DNA of 64,000 bases from Holophagae bacterium (GTDB lineage Bacteria > Acidobacteriota > Holophagae > Acanthopleuribacterales > Acanthopleuribacteraceae), in contig JAJCXM010000034.1 of NCBI GenBank assembly GCA_029263455.1, positions 62,001 to 126,000 of the forward strand, read 5' to 3'. The notes beneath the pieces were generated by a model. The model did no database searches. It was not told where the DNA came from and was given only the letters and a program-made list of their open reading frames with translations. Every line of letters starts with the position of its first letter. Position 1 is the first letter of the stretch. Below are positions 62,448 through 64,000 of this stretch, one piece after another. A program made the position numbers and the translations under genes.

Positions 62448-63377
62448 ATGACTAGACAACCCCGCATAAAATCGAAGCTTGATAATCAGGTTTATCACGT
62501 CATGACGCGTACCATTCGACGTAGTTATTTGTTTGATAACGATGGGCGTAAAGAGTGGATTTACAAGGAAATACAAACCTTGGCTTCGATCTACTGTGTT
62601 GACTTGTTTGCCGTTACGGTCATGAGCAATCACTATCACATCGTCTTGTCGATGCGTAAACCGTTACTTACGGAAGCACAGGTGCAGCAACGATTTGAGC
62701 GATATCAGGCACGCATTAAGCGGCCTGCGCCATGGCGGCCCTGGCTCTTTAAAGAATGGTCGAAAAGACTTACCGATTTATCTCGTTTCATGCAGGACCT
62801 CAATCGCAACATCTCCATCAACATGAATACACGTGATCGCACTCATGGCCATTTCTGGGGCGAGCGCTACAAGAGCGTGCTAATTGACGACGACGAAGGA
62901 CTCTTTCGCTGCATGGTGTACGTGGAAATGAATAGCGTGCGTGCTGGTTTATGTCAGCGCCCGTCCGAGTACCGGTTTTGTTCGGCCGGTCGATTTCATC
63001 TAGGCGGCGCCGGGGCCGCAGGCGTCACTATTCCAAAGATGAAGAATTTGAACTTTTGTCGCTCGGGTAAAGAAAGGCAACGAGCTTTTGGGTTGTTCTG
63101 CGATCATGTGGCTGACAAAGACGCTGAACGAGAAACCGAGTCCGCATACCTGATCCCTGACAAGGTTATGGGCTTTGCTACGGCAGAACTAGCTGACCTA
63201 GTGCTAAGACGGACGCAATGGGCGGTCTATTCGCTAGTTTTAGGATCCGAGGAATTCTGCCGCACCATGATGGACCGCTTCAAGATTCGTCCTCTAGCGG
63301 CGCACAGTAACCCGTATGCTTTAACGGACACGCTCTTCAATACCCATCAACGGGCCGGACCTCACGCTCACCACTAA
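62448..63377 (+). CDS. REP-associated tyrosine transposase (RAYT, IS200/IS605-type Y1)
   Basis: A 309-residue single-strand DNA transposase that acts on REP sequences. The HUH pair is AVTVMSNHYHIVLSM (HYH motif), with KLDNQVYHVMTRTIRR at the N-terminus. MQDLNRNISINMNTRDRTHGHFWGERYKSVLIDDD is the RAYT C-terminal block with the conserved G-x-RYKS-x-LI and candidate catalytic Tyr. ATG at 62448 has GAGG 6 nt before; the frame opens further upstream without a site. It is flanked by inverted REPs. RAYTs are domesticated IS200-like enzymes; mobility of this copy is not shown. Confidence 0.9.
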   Translation: MTRQPRIKSKLDNQVYHVMTRTIRRSYLFDNDGRKEWIYKEIQTLASIYCVDLFAVTVMSNHYHIVLSMRKPLLTEAQVQQRFERYQARIKRPAPWRPWLFKEWSKRLTDLSRFMQDLNRNISINMNTRDRTHGHFWGERYKSVLIDDDEGLFRCMVYVEMNSVRAGLCQRPSEYRFCSAGRFHLGGAGAAGVTIPKMKNLNFCRSGKERQRAFGLFCDHVADKDAERETESAYLIPDKVMGFATAELADLVLRRTQWAVYSLVLGSEEFCRTMMDRFKIRPLAAHSNPYALTDTLFNTHQRAGPHAHH

Positions 63378-63635
63378 GGTCAACGTTTCTTCAAATCGCT
63401 CAAATAGATCACTTAAATAGCCGACTCAGCTGAGTCTATGATCCAGGTTTGTGCCCATTTTCGGAAATCCCAATGGGCAGGACCGATTTACGAAACAGCT
63501 GTTAGATTTGCACTCGAAGGTCAAGACTTGAAAGCTCCGTTGGCCTCATCGTCGAACGAAGCCAAGCCCCTCAACCCCACTAATCGATGCCTAAAGCCAT
63601 TCCACATACTCAACTAGCTACTAGTCCTCTCTCCA

Positions 63636-63649
63636 CGCTCCCTGTCACC
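63636..63649 (-). repeat. Right REP copy beside the RAYT gene, inverted
   Basis: CGCTCCCTGTCACC, exact reverse complement of 62288-62301. It ends 8 nt before the truncated GxxExxY fragment. Confidence 0.8.
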
Positions 63650-63657
63650 GTTTCATC

Positions 63658-63801
63658 ACAGGAATTGAAAACGGACTGCTCATCAACTTCGGGCCCGACA
63701 AGGTCGAAGTGAAACGCAAATACAAAACCTATCGCTTAACAAGAAATCCTGTCCAAAAAACAAGCGGACAGGATGGACAAGATTTACAGGATGAGGAATG
63801 A
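63658..63801 (+). pseudogene. C-terminal remnant of a GxxExxY family protein
   Basis: In frame without a start, this reads TGIENGLLINFGPDKVEVKR, then KYKTYRL and a Gln/Asp-rich end to TGA. NGLLINFG-x-x-x-VE-x-KR is the last strand block of GxxExxY proteins (PD-(D/E)XK-like superfamily); the N-terminal GxxExxY motif part is absent. The cut lies next to the right REP, so REP/RAYT insertion or deletion probably removed the first two-thirds. Confidence 0.6.
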
Positions 63802-64000
63802 GCAGGCGCTACATGATCGACTAGCTCCAACTCACCGGCGGTTTCCTCCGATACGCCACCGAAGACTCGCAATCGCGTGTACAGTGCCGTTTCCAGGAGG
63901 AGACGATCTGTTTAAGCCAACAGGTGATGTCGAAACTTTTCGATGTCGAGGTGCCTACCATCAATGAGCACTTAAATCCTCTATGAATCAAGCTGAAATT
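63802..64000. other. End of window, nothing recognised
   Basis: Only one overlapping frame (63773-63967), which runs out of frame through the GxxExxY tail, and no other signal. Confidence 0.3.

Overview
The window is bacterial chromosome, densely coding and without rRNA, tRNA, phage or CRISPR signals that I can see. The mix suggests a large-genome, surface-rich Gram-negative: two eukaryote-like Ser/Thr kinases with kinesin-light-chain-type TPR tails, two giant sensors with a periplasmic beta-propeller (one GGDEF, one histidine kinase), secreted proteins with dockerin-like EF-hands, a VPALS-type C-terminal sorting signal, an M36 metallopeptidase, and tesA divergent from a ybbA/ybbP-like ABC pair next to orn. 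This looks to me like an Acidobacteriota (Holophagae/Acanthopleuribacter-like) lineage, but that is inference; I can read no marker that settles it.

Layout. 1-3.7 kb is an accessory patch: two copies of a hairpin-rich dispersed repeat, a DUF433 gene whose stop codon lies inside a REP-like repeat, small membrane and HEAT-like ORFs, a CPA1 Na+/H+ antiporter and a 45-residue orphan protein. 3.9-14.1 kb: a sorted surface protein, a methyltransferase, a three-gene ABC exporter, a group II PLP decarboxylase and a secreted M36 peptidase flanked by RNA-hairpin sequences. 14.4-20.4 kb: a small secreted dockerin-like gene broken by an in-frame TAA, a DUF937 gene behind unusual repeats, a VOC protein, the first TPR kinase, ribosomal protein L31 type B with a clear terminator, and a 148-bp MITE with 6-bp target duplication. 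20.5-26.1 kb: a serine-hydrolase-fold pseudoenzyme ahead of pgi, a four-gene pseudopilin-like operon, and hpt. 26.3-38 kb: a glycosyltransferase with a possibly leaderless mRNA, an amine/amino-acid oxidase, orn coupled to an MFS-acyltransferase fusion and an MDR reductase, then tesA, a LolD-like ATPase and an FtsX permease, a TPR protein and an OsmC protein. 38-54 kb: a 1628-residue secreted BNR/sortilin-like protein, the propeller-diguanylate cyclase, a coupled GDPD-LRR-fructosamine kinase trio, an SDR, the propeller-histidine kinase and a HEAT protein. 54-64 kb: glutamate-cysteine ligase fused to CBS domains, an operon of a repeat beta-protein plus ECF sigma plus membrane regulator, the second TPR kinase, an NHL-like membrane protein, and a RAYT transposase between inverted REP copies next to a truncated GxxExxY gene.

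How they fit together. Signal-reception genes dominate (two kinases, two propeller sensors, one ECF system), surrounded by secreted proteins that could be their outputs. Translational coupling (ATGA/GTGA overlaps) defines at least seven operons. Mobile signals sit in gaps between genes and at both ends of the window: the RAYT at 62.4 kb has a related REP copy at 1.19 kb. I found no complete new defence or catalytic system; the strongest unexplained items are the MITE, the RAYT/REP network, the TAA-interrupted dockerin-like gene and the HKG-repeat/sigma operon.
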